From: Campylobacterales bacterium
GTDB lineage: Bacteria; Campylobacterota; Campylobacteria; Campylobacterales; Sulfurovaceae
DNA length: 49,706 nt
Direction: 5' to 3'
NCBI GenBank assembly: GCA_014763895.1
Contig: JACXUM010000017.1
Span: forward strand, 1-49,706
Positions 16,417 to 26,525 of the stretch are shown in pieces. Under the pieces are notes generated by a model. That model was not told the DNA's origin and did no database searches. It saw only the letters and a program-made list of their open reading frames with translations. The translations under genes were made by a program, and so were the position numbers. Within the stretch, counting starts at the first letter, position 1, and the number at the start of each line of letters is the position of its first letter.

Positions 16417-17349
16417 CTAGAGACTACCATACTCCTTCGCACATGAGAGCCTGAGACAATTTTGAGGGATTTTTCCTGCGAGGAACTGTTCCATGTTTTC
16501 TAAAGAGATCATCAGTATTCTCTCCAGTGCCTCTTTGGTATAGTATGCCATATGGGGAGTGAAGAAAAAATTCTCTTTTTGTGCCAATGTGATATTGCTG
16601 CAGACATCACAGGCGATCATATTGGGTAGTGTATCGTATAAAGATGCTTCGATGATCTCGCCTCTTGCGGTGTTGATGATCATCGCCTCTTTTTTGATAA
16701 GATGACTATTTTGAAGGTTGATCAGGTTTTGTGTCGCCGGAGTCAAAGGCAGTGCGGGCATGATGATATCCGCATTTTTCAATACCTCTTCAAGCGATGT
16801 AAAACGGATACCCAGTTCGTCAAATAACGGTTTTTGGGTTCTGGAATAGCCAAGAACTTCCATGCCGAACCCCTTGGCTATCTTTGCCATCTGCAAACCG
16901 ATCGTTCCAAGTCCGAGTATCCCAATAGTTTTACCAAAAAGCTCTATGCCTTTGAGATCCACATAGTTTGCATCCCCATGTTTGGAACGATCCAAAGCGA
17001 TATGGGTCTTGCGCGTGGCATTGAGCAAAAGCGAAAATGCAAATTCCGCTACCGCAGGACCACCATAACCTACAACATTGCTTACCTTGATGTTTCGTTC
17101 ATAAAGTTGTGTACACTTGATATGGTCATAACCGGTCGATCTGGTCTGCAGATAGGTCAGTTTTGGGAGCTTATTAAGGATATCATCGGTGATGTGGGAA
17201 TGGACAAATACCGAAACAGCATCATAAGCCTCTGTTTTAATTAAAGCATCTTGTATCGTTTCATTAAAAAATGAGAGTTCATGCTCTTTCAACCCGGACT
17301 CGAAAAATTGTTTTTCTTCCTCTTTGATCTCAAAAAAAGCGATTTTCAT
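16417..17349 (-). CDS. D-isomer-specific 2-hydroxyacid dehydrogenase-like protein
   Basis: 310 residues of the D-lactate dehydrogenase/glycerate dehydrogenase fold. The N-terminal part has RSTGYDHI; the Rossmann motif is GILGLGTIGLQMA; the catalytic Arg is in NTARGEII and the catalytic His in FFTPHMAYYTKEA. The loop that normally carries the catalytic Glu (DVFExEP) reads CDVCSNITLAQ and looks shortened, so the Arg-Glu-His triad is incomplete. The end of the second Rossmann strand is GYSR where NAD enzymes have Asp, which hints at NADP. AAAAGGACAATAGT precedes the ATG. Substrate unknown. Confidence 0.82.
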   Translation of the reverse strand: MKIAFFEIKEEEKQFFESGLKEHELSFFNETIQDALIKTEAYDAVSVFVHSHITDDILNKLPKLTYLQTRSTGYDHIKCTQLYERNIKVSNVVGYGGPAVAEFAFSLLLNATRKTHIALDRSKHGDANYVDLKGIELFGKTIGILGLGTIGLQMAKIAKGFGMEVLGYSRTQKPLFDELGIRFTSLEEVLKNADIIMPALPLTPATQNLINLQNSHLIKKEAMIINTARGEIIEASLYDTLPNMIACDVCSNITLAQKENFFFTPHMAYYTKEALERILMISLENMEQFLAGKIPQNCLRLSCAKEYGSL

Positions 17350-17388
17350 ACTATTGTCCTTTTCTACCTGGATTTACTGTTATTTGTG

Positions 17389-18666
17389 TCATGCAAAGAC
17401 AAGCGTATTTAGCCAAAGTCCGGTACCCATCATTCCCAAAGTGATCAAAAAGAAGATAGAGACTTTTGCCCCGATCATTTTTCCGCCTATCCAATAGACA
17501 ATACCCAATTTGATCAACGAATTGGTAACAGAGGCTATGACGATACCGTTGATTGATGCTCTCAAAGAAAGTTTTTGATCGATCTCAAGCTGGGAAAGAG
17601 AAAGGGTAATGGCATCAACATCGGCCAATCCTGAGAGGAAAGAAACGACATAGACACCGATATTTCCATATTTATGAACCATGGTGATCATTCCATAAAT
17701 GACTCCGAACAATAATCCGAATTTGATTGCTTCACTCAGTTGAAGCGGATTTTTCTTTATCTCTTTATTTTCTAACTCCACCGTAATAGGCTGGTCACTT
17801 TGATAGATCCAGTATACGAAGATCAAACCGCTTAAACTTGCAGCCAGATAGGGTATTGCTAATAGAAGTGCAACTTTTTGATTGATCACGAATGCTTCAA
17901 AAAGGACTCTGAGATACATAAAAGTACAAGCGATGGCAATTCCAGCCGCAAAATTTTTAAGGAATGTTCTTTGTGTCAAATAGATCTTTGATAAAGAGAT
18001 GGAAACGGCGGTTGAGGAGATAAGCCCTCCAAAGATGCCTGTAAGCAGTATACCCCGTTTATTGCCAAGTATTTTGATGGCAACATAACCTACAAAGGAG
18101 ACAGCAGCGATAATAACGGCCATCAGCCAGGTTTTGTAAGGATTAAAGAGTTTGAAAGGGTCTATCATTTCATTGGGAAGTATAGGAAGGATAAGAAAGG
18201 TCATTGCCAAAAGCAGTATGGAGGCACTGAGGTCATCCGGGCTGATGTGTTGTTCTATCTGTTGAAGCCTTGGTTTGCTTTCCAAAAGCACGATTATCAT
18301 GACACCGGTAAAAATCGCATACTCTTCCAAATGCAAATAGATCATGAGACCCAATAAGTAGGTAATGATCGCAGCGATCTGTGTGGTCATACCCATTTTT
18401 TGAAAAAGCAATGATTTGGCAATATATGATATCCCGATAAGTGACATTACTGAGATTGCAACAATGGTAACAATGATCGGGGCAGATGAAGATAATTGAC
18501 CCGATAAAAATCCAAGCAGCGATATAAAGGCAAATGTCCGTGAACCTGCAAAAAAGGTTTGCTGTTTATCCTTGATACTGTAAAGGTGTGCCATGGTACG
18601 CTGCAAGCCAATGATGAATCCTAATACTACAGCGATTAATAGTGATTTGATCAATTCATATTCCAT
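17389..18666 (-). CDS. MgtC/SapB family protein with DUF4010 domain
   Basis: 425 residues with 11 to 13 membrane segments. The N-terminal third is MgtC-like (AVVLGFIIGLQR, GSRTFAFISLLGFLSG), a family linked to magnesium limitation and membrane energetics. The rest is DUF4010 with the conserved GGLISSTAVSISLS and FLSGLADVDAITLSL. Its ATG lies inside the last 11 bases of the P-ATPase gene, so translation is coupled and the two probably act in the same ion-homeostasis pathway. The transported ion, if any, is unknown. Confidence 0.85.
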   Translation of the reverse strand: MEYELIKSLLIAVVLGFIIGLQRTMAHLYSIKDKQQTFFAGSRTFAFISLLGFLSGQLSSSAPIIVTIVAISVMSLIGISYIAKSLLFQKMGMTTQIAAIITYLLGLMIYLHLEEYAIFTGVMIIVLLESKPRLQQIEQHISPDDLSASILLLAMTFLILPILPNEMIDPFKLFNPYKTWLMAVIIAAVSFVGYVAIKILGNKRGILLTGIFGGLISSTAVSISLSKIYLTQRTFLKNFAAGIAIACTFMYLRVLFEAFVINQKVALLLAIPYLAASLSGLIFVYWIYQSDQPITVELENKEIKKNPLQLSEAIKFGLLFGVIYGMITMVHKYGNIGVYVVSFLSGLADVDAITLSLSQLEIDQKLSLRASINGIVIASVTNSLIKLGIVYWIGGKMIGAKVSIFFLITLGMMGTGLWLNTLVFA

Positions 18667-21600
18667 GATTATCCTTTATATGTTTGAAGATGACGGTTTT
18701 TTTGCACCCTAACCATTTTACAATCTTATACCCTTCAACGAAGATAAAGACCGGGAGGGCAATCTCAAAGATAAGCAGCCAATCCTTCCACCCTAACGGT
18801 ACGGTGTGCAGTATCTCTTGTAAAAACGGCGTATAGATAGCTGTGATCTGTAAGGAGATGGTTGTCAGCCATGCTGCTATCAGCCATTTGTTACTTAAAA
18901 ATCCAAGCGTATGAAGAGGAGCATGCAGCGAGCGGTAATTGAATACATTGATCTTTTCAAGGATGATGATCGTCGTAAATGCAATTGTTTGAGCCAAAGC
19001 GACAGCCTGGTTTTGAGGCACACCCGATGAAAGATAGTGATAAAAAATCCAGAGTGTTACTCCTGCGATATATCCGCCGATCAAAATGATCATAATAATT
19101 CCTTTTTTTGCAAAAAAGGCCTTTGATGTGCATAGGGAGGACGGGACATGGTGCCTGATTCTATCTTTTCCATGCCCAATGCCACAGCGGTCATACCGTC
19201 TGTCACCAGGTTCATCCATAGTATCTGTATCGGCAGGAGGATAAGCGGCCCGCCCAATATGATATTGATAAAGATCGTAAGTACTTCGCCTATATTGGAT
19301 GAAAGAAGATAGGTTACGAATTTTTTGATATTTTCATATTGGCGACGGCCTTCTCTGACAGCGTTGATAATAGATGCAAAATTGTCATCAAGCAGTATCA
19401 TATCGGCTGCACCTTTGGCAACCTCCGTCCCCCGTTTTCCCATAGCGATATCGATGTCGGCTTTTTTAAGTGCCGGTGCATCATTGACTCCGTCCCCGGT
19501 CATCGCAGTGACCAACCCTTCATCCTGTAATATCTTTATAATCCGCATTTTATCCGAAGGCGTTGTCCTGGCAAAAAGTGCTTTTTCTTTGATGATCTTT
19601 TTTAATGAAATGTCATCCATTTTTCCAAGCTGCGTATCTGTTATTACATGAGATACGTTTAATCCAACCTCTTTGGCGATGGCGTTGGCTGTCAGCGGAG
19701 CATCTCCGGTGACCATAATGACATCAATACCCGCCATTTTGGCAGTTTCTATGGCATGATAAACTTCTGGCCTTGGAGGGTCTATGATACCCACCATCCC
19801 TAAAAGTACAAGATCGTTTTCTATGATCTTCTCATCGAGCTTGATACCTTCGGGCAAACTATGTTTTGTATAGTCTATTTTTTGGCCATCTTGCTCAAAA
19901 TGCCCTTTAGGATCATATCCGCTACCTGTCACATTAAAATGACCGTTAAAAAGCCAAATCTTTTTTACGGTCATTTCATTTTGTGTCAATGTACCTGTTT
20001 TATCTGCACAAATAACATTGGCATTGCCCAATGCTTCTGCAGAACCAAGACGCCGAAGCAGGGCTTTTTGCTGCAGCATCGCTTTTACCCCCAATGCCAG
20101 GGTGATGGTTACAACTGCAGGCAGACCTTCAGGTACGACTGCAACGGCCAGAGAGATACCGATTAAAAACATTTCTGTCAGATCTTTACCTGTAAGATAG
20201 CCGAAAATCGCAACAAATGCCGCTATAACTACAGAAAAAATACCCAGTTTCTTACCCAAAACCGCCAGTTTTTTTTGCAAAGGCGTTCTTCCTGCAACGG
20301 TTTGGGTGGTCATTTTGGCTATTTCCCCAAATTCCGTTTTCATGTTGGTTGATACAACGATACCTTTTGCATATCCGTTTACGACATTGGTCCCCATCCC
20401 TGCCATACAATTCTGTTCTTCCAATGGCGTAACGGCTACAAGCGGTATCGTATCTTTATGGACAGGAACCGATTCTCCTGTCAGTGCAGATTCATCGACT
20501 TTAAGGTTTACTGCATCTATCAGACGTACATCGGCAGGTATCTTGTCGCCGATCTCTAAAAAAATGATATCCCCCGGTACAAGCAACGTAGAATCTATCT
20601 CTTTTTTAATACCCTCTCTAAGTACATTGCAGCGTAAAGAGAGCATTTTCTGCAGTGCTTCGATAGCCCGTTCTGCTTTGAACTCCTGAACAAATCCGAA
20701 AATACCGTTCAATACAACAATTAAAAGAATGGCAAGGGCATCTTTACTCTCTCCGATACTGAATGAAATAACAGCTGCTATAAGAAGAATGATAATAAGA
20801 ACATCGGTAAATTGTCTTAAAAAGATCCATTGCCATTTGATGACTTGAACGGCCTGGATACGATTTTGGCCATACTGTTCGAGTCTCTTTTGTGCTTCAT
20901 TTTCCCAAAGGCCTTTATCAATATCCGTATTCAATAATTTGGCTATTTGGGCACTTTGCTGCATATAATAGGGTGGTTTTTCCTCTGACTTTGTCTGTGA
21001 AATAGGGCTGCTTAATGGATTTTTGTCCTGTGAAGGTGTCATTATCTGGTTTTTCCATTTTGAAACGATCAAGGTAAAAAGTAAAGGTACAAATATTGTA
21101 GAAAATGAGGAAGCAGCCACCAAGGCGGTAAACAGGTGACTGTCGATCAGGTGTGCATCATATAAAAGTTTTGCTACGATGATCTCGGTTGTAAGACGTA
21201 CATTAAGTCCTATGCCGACTGTCAGACCCTCTTTAAAGGTAAGTTTTTTTAGAGGCACCATCAAAAGGATACCGAATGTCTTGCCGATAAAGTCTGCCAT
21301 AAATAAAACAAGAGCGAGAAAAGGTGTTTGTACGAGCCCTTCAAGGTCGATACTCATTCCGATCCACAGAAAAAAGATCACCCCAAAGAAGCCGTAACTT
21401 ACTGCACGTACCGCATGCGTAGCTTGTATACCAGCTTCACCTGAAGCCTTAAAGACAGGTCTCATCAATATTCCTGCAACTATCGCTCCTACAACCAGTC
21501 CAAGATCGGTATATTCAGCAAATCCACCGAAGACAAATAAAATAATGATGGTTAAAAGAATAAGATTCGAGACACGTATTTCCAACCAATGTGAAAGTGG

Positions 21601-22244
21601 TACAAGGATCCATTTTCTGACAGCCCAGGCAGCTAAGACAAATAGAGAAACATTCATACATAACATAACAATTTCTGTAGAATTTTTGCTGATAAAACCG
21701 TTTTGATTACCTATCCAAAGTGAAACAACGGCAACAAGAAAGACTTCGATCACATCATCCAACACACCGGCTCCGACGATATAATTGCCTATTTTAGTCT
21801 TTATAAGTCCAAACTCATCCAAAATCGGAACGATCACTGCCTCTGCTGTAGGCATTCGCGTCATTCCGATAACAATAGCCACCATCCATCCGTAGTCCAT
21901 ATAGAGCATAAAAGCTGCACCGAGTAAAAATGGGAAAAGGGTATTGAGAACTGTGGCAAGAGTGATATCATTGCTTTGACTTTTCATCTCTTTCATATCA
22001 ATCTGCAAGCCGATAAAAAAAGTAAAAAAAGAACGCCAAGTTTTGCAAGTATAGTTAGAGTTTCGTTGAAAATGCCATGGAGCAGCAGATCGCCTATGGG
22101 GGAGTAATGTGCCGCCATCGCGACAAACAGTGCTGCAAGAATCCCCGGGATTTTCAATCGCTCCAGCAGGCCTGAAAATAAATAGGTAATGCCAAATAGT
22201 AACGATAAAAGCAGGAGAAATTGTCCAAATGTCTGGTCGCTCAT
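18656..22244 (-). pseudogene. Cation:proton antiporter fused to Ca-type P-ATPase (two frameshifts)
   Basis: Three reading-frame pieces form one product of about 1196 residues if two single bases are restored. Residues 1-400 are a KefB/NhaP-like antiporter (starts [44 protein letters not shown]). After a polar linker, Met402 onward is a type II P-ATPase: TGES, PEGLPA in the fourth helix, phosphorylation site DKTGTLT (Asp748, the 347th residue from Met402), [22 protein letters not shown] and NLVTDG in the fifth and sixth helices. These carry the calcium-site residues of SERCA-type pumps. No stop separates the two parts in the central frame. Frameshifts lie at the A7 run 22015-22021 and the A6 run 19112-19117, each one base short. 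Met402 could also be a separate ATPase start. Confidence 0.7.
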
Positions 22245-22318
22245 GCCCCGTCCTTCTTTTGGCTTTATTTGTCAATTTTATATTATAATAAAATAAAACT
22301 AAATTAAGATCAAGCAGA

Positions 22319-22332
22319 TAGGCAATTACCTA
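22319..22332 (+). promoter_or_regulatory. Imperfect palindrome upstream of ppsA
   Basis: TAGGCAATTACCTA is symmetric except for one base pair. It lies 68 bases before the ppsA start, close to where a promoter would be (TAGAAT at 22349-22354). It may be an operator; no regulator is recognised. Confidence 0.3.
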
Positions 22333-22365
22333 TAAAGTACGGATGTGTTAGAATAAAACCAATAA

Positions 22366-22378
22366 ATGACAATGTCAT
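22366..22378 (+). promoter_or_regulatory. Perfect 13-bp palindrome in the ppsA leader
   Basis: ATGACA-A-TGTCAT is a perfect inverted repeat ending 22 bases before the ppsA ATG and just before its ribosome-binding site. It could bind a repressor or fold in the leader RNA. Confidence 0.35.
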
Positions 22379-22400
22379 AGAGAGTCAGGAAGGTGGTACG

Positions 22401-24815
22401 ATGTCCAAATATATCAAATGGTTTAAAGAAATCGGTATAGAAGATGTAGAAAGGGTTGGGGGAAAAAATGCTTCACTGGGAGAGATGTATCAGAACCTGA
22501 CTGCCCATGGCATACGTATCCCAAACGGTTTTGCAATCACGGCGGAGGCTTATACACATATCTTGGATGTCAATGAAGCATGGAAAAAATTGAATGATCT
22601 GCTTGATAGACTTGATTTTGATGATGTAACGGCATTGCAGCAAAAAGGCAGTGCCTGCAGAGAAATCATGCTGGAATGTTCATTGCCTTCAGATATTGAA
22701 GAAGAGATCGCCAATGCATATGAAGCGCTAAAAACCGAGTATGGAGACGATGTTACGTTAGCGGTAAGAAGTTCTGCAACTGCAGAAGATTCACCGGAAG
22801 CATCATTCGCTGGACAGAATGACACTTATTTGAATATCGGTTCATTGGACGCACTTTTGGATGCCTATAAACGCTGTCTTGCTTCCAATTTTACCGACCG
22901 CTCCCTTCACTATAAACATGATAACGGATTTGATCCTATGAAGGTCTATTTGAGTGTTGTCGTGATGAAAATGGTAAGGAGCGATCTGGGGGCAAGCGGG
23001 GTAATGTTCTCCATAGACCCTGAAACCGGATTTAAGGATGTTGTTTTTATCAATGCTGCATACGGGCTTGGGGAAACAGTCGTGCAGGGTAGTGTCGAGC
23101 CTGATAGTTTTTATGTCCATAAACCGACAATGTCGAAGGGGTATAAAAGTGTTTTGAAACGAAGTTTGGGCGCCAAAAAGATACAAATGGTTTTTTCTGA
23201 CAAGATCAATGTTGCCAATATTGCAAAAGAGTATACCAAAACGATCGAAACTCCGATCGAAGCACAAAAAAAGTTTTGTATCACGGATGAAGATGTGATA
23301 ACTCTAGCTCAATATGCGGTCAAAGTGGAAGAACATTACTCCCAAAAAGCGGGATCCCAAAAGCCGATGGACATGGAATGGGCAAAAGACGGCATAGACG
23401 GCCAACTCTATATGGTTCAGGCCAGACCCGAAACGGTTGAATCCAGAAAAGAATTCAATATTTTACAAATATATGAATTGCAGGAGCGTTCGCGTGTTTT
23501 ATTGAAAGGCAGGGCAGTCGGGACAAAGATCGGAGCAGGTAAAGTACGCAAGATATCCGCTCCAGAAGCATTGGACCAGTTCCGGCCGGGAGAGATACTG
23601 GTCGCTGAGACGACCAGTCCGGATTGGGAACCGGTAATGAAGATCGCTTCAGCGATCGTGACAAACAGTGGAGGAAGAACCTGTCATGCAGCTATCGTTT
23701 CACGGGAACTTGGAATTCCTGCGATTGTAGGAGCCAATCATGCTACGGAGATACTGCAAAATGGAAAAGAGATCACCGTCAGTTGTGCCGAAGGAGAAAC
23801 CGGAATCATCTATGAAGGAATTCTTGAATATGAAGCACGGCAAATCGATCTGTCCGATCTTCCGAAAACAAAGACGCAGATCATGATGAATCTGGGCAAT
23901 CCCGAACTGGCATTTTCCTTGGCATCCTTGCCTGTAGACGGTATAGGATTGGCCAGAATGGAATTCATCATCACTACTTCCATCAAAGCCCATCCAATGG
24001 CTTTGGTACATCCTGATAAAACAGATCAACAAACGCAAAAATCACTGCATGATCTCACCTTTGCGTATCAGGATCATGAAGATTTTTTCATTAAAACACT
24101 TTCAGAAGGGGTCGCAAGTATCGCGGCATCAGTCTATCCCAAACCTTGTGTGGTCAGAATGAGTGATTTTAAGACCAATGAATATGCTACATTGTTAGGT
24201 GGGCAGTTTTTCGAGTTTGAGGAAGCCAATCCTATGATAGGATTCAGAGGGGCATCACGTTACTCACACCCGGCTTACGAAGAGGGGTTTGCTCTGGAAT
24301 GCCGTGCGATGAAGCGTGTCAGGGAAGAGATGGGATTTGAGAATGTGATCTTGATGATCCCTTTTTGCAGGCGCGTTCAAGAGGGAAAAAAAGTGCTTGA
24401 GACAATGGAAAAGTACGGACTCAAACGAGGAGAAAAGGGCCTTAAGGTCTATGTCATGTGCGAGATACCTAACAATGTGATCCAGATCGATGCTTTCAGT
24501 GAGCTTTTTGATGGGTTTAGTATCGGCAGCAATGACCTGACACAACTGACTTTAGGAGTGGACAGGGATAGTCAGATCGTTGCTTTTGATTACGATGAGC
24601 GGGATGAAGGGGTGATGAAAATGATCCAGATGGCTGTCGAAGGGGCCAAAAGAAATCATCGTCATAGCGGGATCTGTGGACAGGGGCCTTCTGACTATCC
24701 TGAAATGGCAGAAGCTCTTGTCAAAATGGGTATAGAGTCTATGAGCCTCAATCCCGATACGGTACTCCAAACTATTCAAAATATCAGTGAACTTGAAAAA
24801 GAAACTCTAGGATAA
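22401..24815 (+). CDS. ppsA: Phosphoenolpyruvate synthase
   Basis: 804 residues. It makes PEP from pyruvate with ATP, giving AMP and phosphate, the entry to gluconeogenesis. The N-terminal ATP-grasp domain has GGKNASLGEM and LAVRSSATAEDSPEASFAGQ; the swivelling domain carries the phosphorylated His429 in GGRTCHAAIVSRELG; the C-terminal PEP-binding barrel includes IGSNDLTQLTLGVDRDS and the active-site Cys in SGICGQGPSD. AGGAAGGTGG lies before the ATG. With pfkA in the same window the cell has both directions of the pathway. A pirin gene follows after 10 bases. Confidence 0.93.
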   Translation: MSKYIKWFKEIGIEDVERVGGKNASLGEMYQNLTAHGIRIPNGFAITAEAYTHILDVNEAWKKLNDLLDRLDFDDVTALQQKGSACREIMLECSLPSDIEEEIANAYEALKTEYGDDVTLAVRSSATAEDSPEASFAGQNDTYLNIGSLDALLDAYKRCLASNFTDRSLHYKHDNGFDPMKVYLSVVVMKMVRSDLGASGVMFSIDPETGFKDVVFINAAYGLGETVVQGSVEPDSFYVHKPTMSKGYKSVLKRSLGAKKIQMVFSDKINVANIAKEYTKTIETPIEAQKKFCITDEDVITLAQYAVKVEEHYSQKAGSQKPMDMEWAKDGIDGQLYMVQARPETVESRKEFNILQIYELQERSRVLLKGRAVGTKIGAGKVRKISAPEALDQFRPGEILVAETTSPDWEPVMKIASAIVTNSGGRTCHAAIVSRELGIPAIVGANHATEILQNGKEITVSCAEGETGIIYEGILEYEARQIDLSDLPKTKTQIMMNLGNPELAFSLASLPVDGIGLARMEFIITTSIKAHPMALVHPDKTDQQTQKSLHDLTFAYQDHEDFFIKTLSEGVASIAASVYPKPCVVRMSDFKTNEYATLLGGQFFEFEEANPMIGFRGASRYSHPAYEEGFALECRAMKRVREEMGFENVILMIPFCRRVQEGKKVLETMEKYGLKRGEKGLKVYVMCEIPNNVIQIDAFSELFDGFSIGSNDLTQLTLGVDRDSQIVAFDYDERDEGVMKMIQMAVEGAKRNHRHSGICGQGPSDYPEMAEALVKMGIESMSLNPDTVLQTIQNISELEKETLG

Positions 24816-24825
24816 GGAGAAGAAA

Positions 24826-25524
24826 ATGTTCAAACATATCCCGTTTGCATCCCTTTATACTGCAGAACATGATGGGCTTAAGAGCCGATACCATTTTTCT
24901 TTTGCGGAATATCATAATCCTCTTAACGTACATTATGGTGTACTGCGTGTGATGAATGACGATATCATTTCCCCTCAAAGCGGTTTTGATACCCATCCGC
25001 ATTATGATATGGAGATATTTACCTATGTACTTCGCGGTACTTTAACACATCAGGACAGTATGGGACATAAAGAAGAACTTACAAAAGGTACAATACAATA
25101 TATGAGTGCAGGCACAGGTATCTCTCACTCAGAATTAAACGAAGGGGAAGAAGAGGTCCATTTGATACAGACATGGATATTTCCCAGTCAAAAAGGCTTG
25201 AATCCCGGATATAAAACGAAGCGTTACGGAGAGAAAGAACGTTTGAACCGATGGCTCCATTTAATGGGGAGAAATGGTGTAGACTCAGTCATACCTATCA
25301 ATCAGGATGTCAATATCTACGTAACGCAGATGGAAAGTCATCAAAGCCTATTATTCGGATTGGGATCGCAAAGGCAGCTTTATGTTAAAGTTATGGAAGG
25401 AGAAGCAATGATCAATGATAAATTGTTTCAAACAGGAGATGCAGGAAAGAGTGATGAAGATCTCTTTGTACAAACAAAGAAACAAAGTGCGCATATACTT
25501 GTCATTGAGATGGCAAAACGCTGA
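24826..25524 (+). CDS. Pirin family protein
   Basis: 232 residues, a two-cupin pirin of normal length. The iron-binding residues of the N-terminal cupin are visible: the two His in FDTHPHYDMEIFTYVLRG, the His in GISHSELNEG and a nearby Glu. Pirins are redox-responsive proteins, some with quercetinase activity; the role here is unknown. It begins 10 bases after ppsA behind AAGGAGAAGAAA, so the two are likely one transcript. Confidence 0.88.
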   Translation: MFKHIPFASLYTAEHDGLKSRYHFSFAEYHNPLNVHYGVLRVMNDDIISPQSGFDTHPHYDMEIFTYVLRGTLTHQDSMGHKEELTKGTIQYMSAGTGISHSELNEGEEEVHLIQTWIFPSQKGLNPGYKTKRYGEKERLNRWLHLMGRNGVDSVIPINQDVNIYVTQMESHQSLLFGLGSQRQLYVKVMEGEAMINDKLFQTGDAGKSDEDLFVQTKKQSAHILVIEMAKR

Positions 25525-25610
25525 AAACAATACTATATTTTTTCGGATAAAGCATTTTTTTTTATGATACAATAACTAAATGGTGGTTTATTAAAAGGAG
25601 AAGATAAAAA

Positions 25611-25856
25611 ATGCATATCTATACTTATAATAGCGAAATTGGAACCTTTGAAATAAGACAAATCGCTCATAAAAGATACGAACTTTGGATCGAGGATGAG
25701 ATGCTGGATACCTATGAGAGTGCTGAACTCGCAGCCGCAGATGTAGCAGCATTCAATACAGGCTATAGCGAATGGGATAGATTTCAAAATGAGCTTGAAA
25801 ATTATCCCTCTGATCTAAGTGAATGGTCTATAGTTAAAGAAGAAACGCCGGAATAA
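25611..25856 (+). CDS. Small acidic protein of unknown function
   Basis: 81 residues, unrecognised. It is acidic and looks folded (IGTFEIRQIAHKRYELWIED, then an Ala/Asp-rich helix AELAAADVAAFNTG and YSEWDRFQNEL). A strong AAAAGGAG and the 17-base distance to the following DksA-like gene support a real gene and co-transcription. No signal peptide or membrane segment. Confidence 0.7.
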   Translation: MHIYTYNSEIGTFEIRQIAHKRYELWIEDEMLDTYESAELAAADVAAFNTGYSEWDRFQNELENYPSDLSEWSIVKEETPE

Positions 25857-25873
25857 AAAGAGAGGTAGGATGT

Positions 25874-26218
25874 ATGGAAACATTAAATTATAAAGAATTT
25901 GAAGAACGTTTGTTGGAGATGAAAAAAAAGTTGGAGTCCAATATTGCCCGCTTAAAAGATGAGATGGAAGCCATTGCAAGAGAAGATGAAATTGATGATT
26001 TGGAAGATATGGCAGCCCTATCAAGTGACAGTATGCATCATAGTGCACTTTTGAAACAACAGCAACACGAGTTAGAGGAAGTGAATCATGCACTCTCAAA
26101 GATCAAAAACGGTACTTACGGTATCTGTGAAAAAAGCGGTGATAGGATCGATCCTGAAAGGTTAAGGGTTGAGCCTCATGCACGTTATTGTATGAAGCAT
26201 GCCAAAGAAGCTCAATAA
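25874..26218 (+). CDS. DksA/TraR-like protein with incomplete zinc finger
   Basis: 114 residues. A long N-terminal coiled coil carries the secondary-channel tip motif Asp42-x2-Asp45-x-Ala47 (DDLEDMA), which in DksA acts at the RNA polymerase active site. The C-terminal globule corresponds to the C4 finger but reads Cys85-x2-Ser88 and Cys106-x2-His109, so one metal ligand is lost and another is His. It probably binds RNA polymerase as a transcription regulator, with reduced or altered zinc binding. AGAGGTAGGATGT stands before the ATG. Confidence 0.8.
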   Translation: METLNYKEFEERLLEMKKKLESNIARLKDEMEAIAREDEIDDLEDMAALSSDSMHHSALLKQQQHELEEVNHALSKIKNGTYGICEKSGDRIDPERLRVEPHARYCMKHAKEAQ

Positions 26219-26236
26219 CTCGGGAAACAGGGAGGC

Positions 26237-26497
26237 TTAAAACATTAGCTCTTGTTTAAGCTTCTCTTGGTTGAGCTTTTTGATCAATTTTGTAGAGAGC
26301 TCACCATAAGTTTGTTCGTCAAGGTTTAGTTTTGAACAAATTTGGGCAACCGGTGTTTGGGCTGCCCAGGCTTTTAACAGTTTATACTCTTTTTTAGTAA
26401 GTCTTACTTTAAGAACTTCATCAAGTCCTTCTTCATCTTTTAAAGGTCTTACTAGAATCCTAATATGTTTTTCAATTTCTTGAGAGATGGTTGACAT
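26237..26497 (-). CDS. Small helical protein of unknown function
   Basis: 86 residues from the ATG at 26497, preceded by AAGGAAAATA (an ATG five codons earlier has no site). Lys/Glu/Leu-rich and helical; the middle (LTKKEYKLLKAWAAQTPVAQICSKL) resembles a helix-turn-helix, but I cannot name a family. It follows crcB by 28 bases on the same strand and is probably the last gene of the ctpA-pur operon. Confidence 0.65.
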   Translation of the reverse strand: MSTISQEIEKHIRILVRPLKDEEGLDEVLKVRLTKKEYKLLKAWAAQTPVAQICSKLNLDEQTYGELSTKLIKKLNQEKLKQELMF

Positions 26498-26525
26498 TAT
26501 TTTCCTTATCACATTTTTTAGTAGT

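Noticed and set aside
21040-21042. Treating the P-ATPase as a separate gene starting at the ATG 21042
   Set aside because: The ATG is in frame and possible, but only a weak GGAA lies before it and no stop closes the antiporter frame. I keep one fused feature and note the alternative.
386-22021. Phase variation by slipped-strand repeats as the cause of the frameshifts
   Set aside because: Campylobacterota do use homopolymers for this, but usually G or C runs of about eight or more. The runs here are four to seven bases and in several unrelated genes, so sequence error or decay is more likely.
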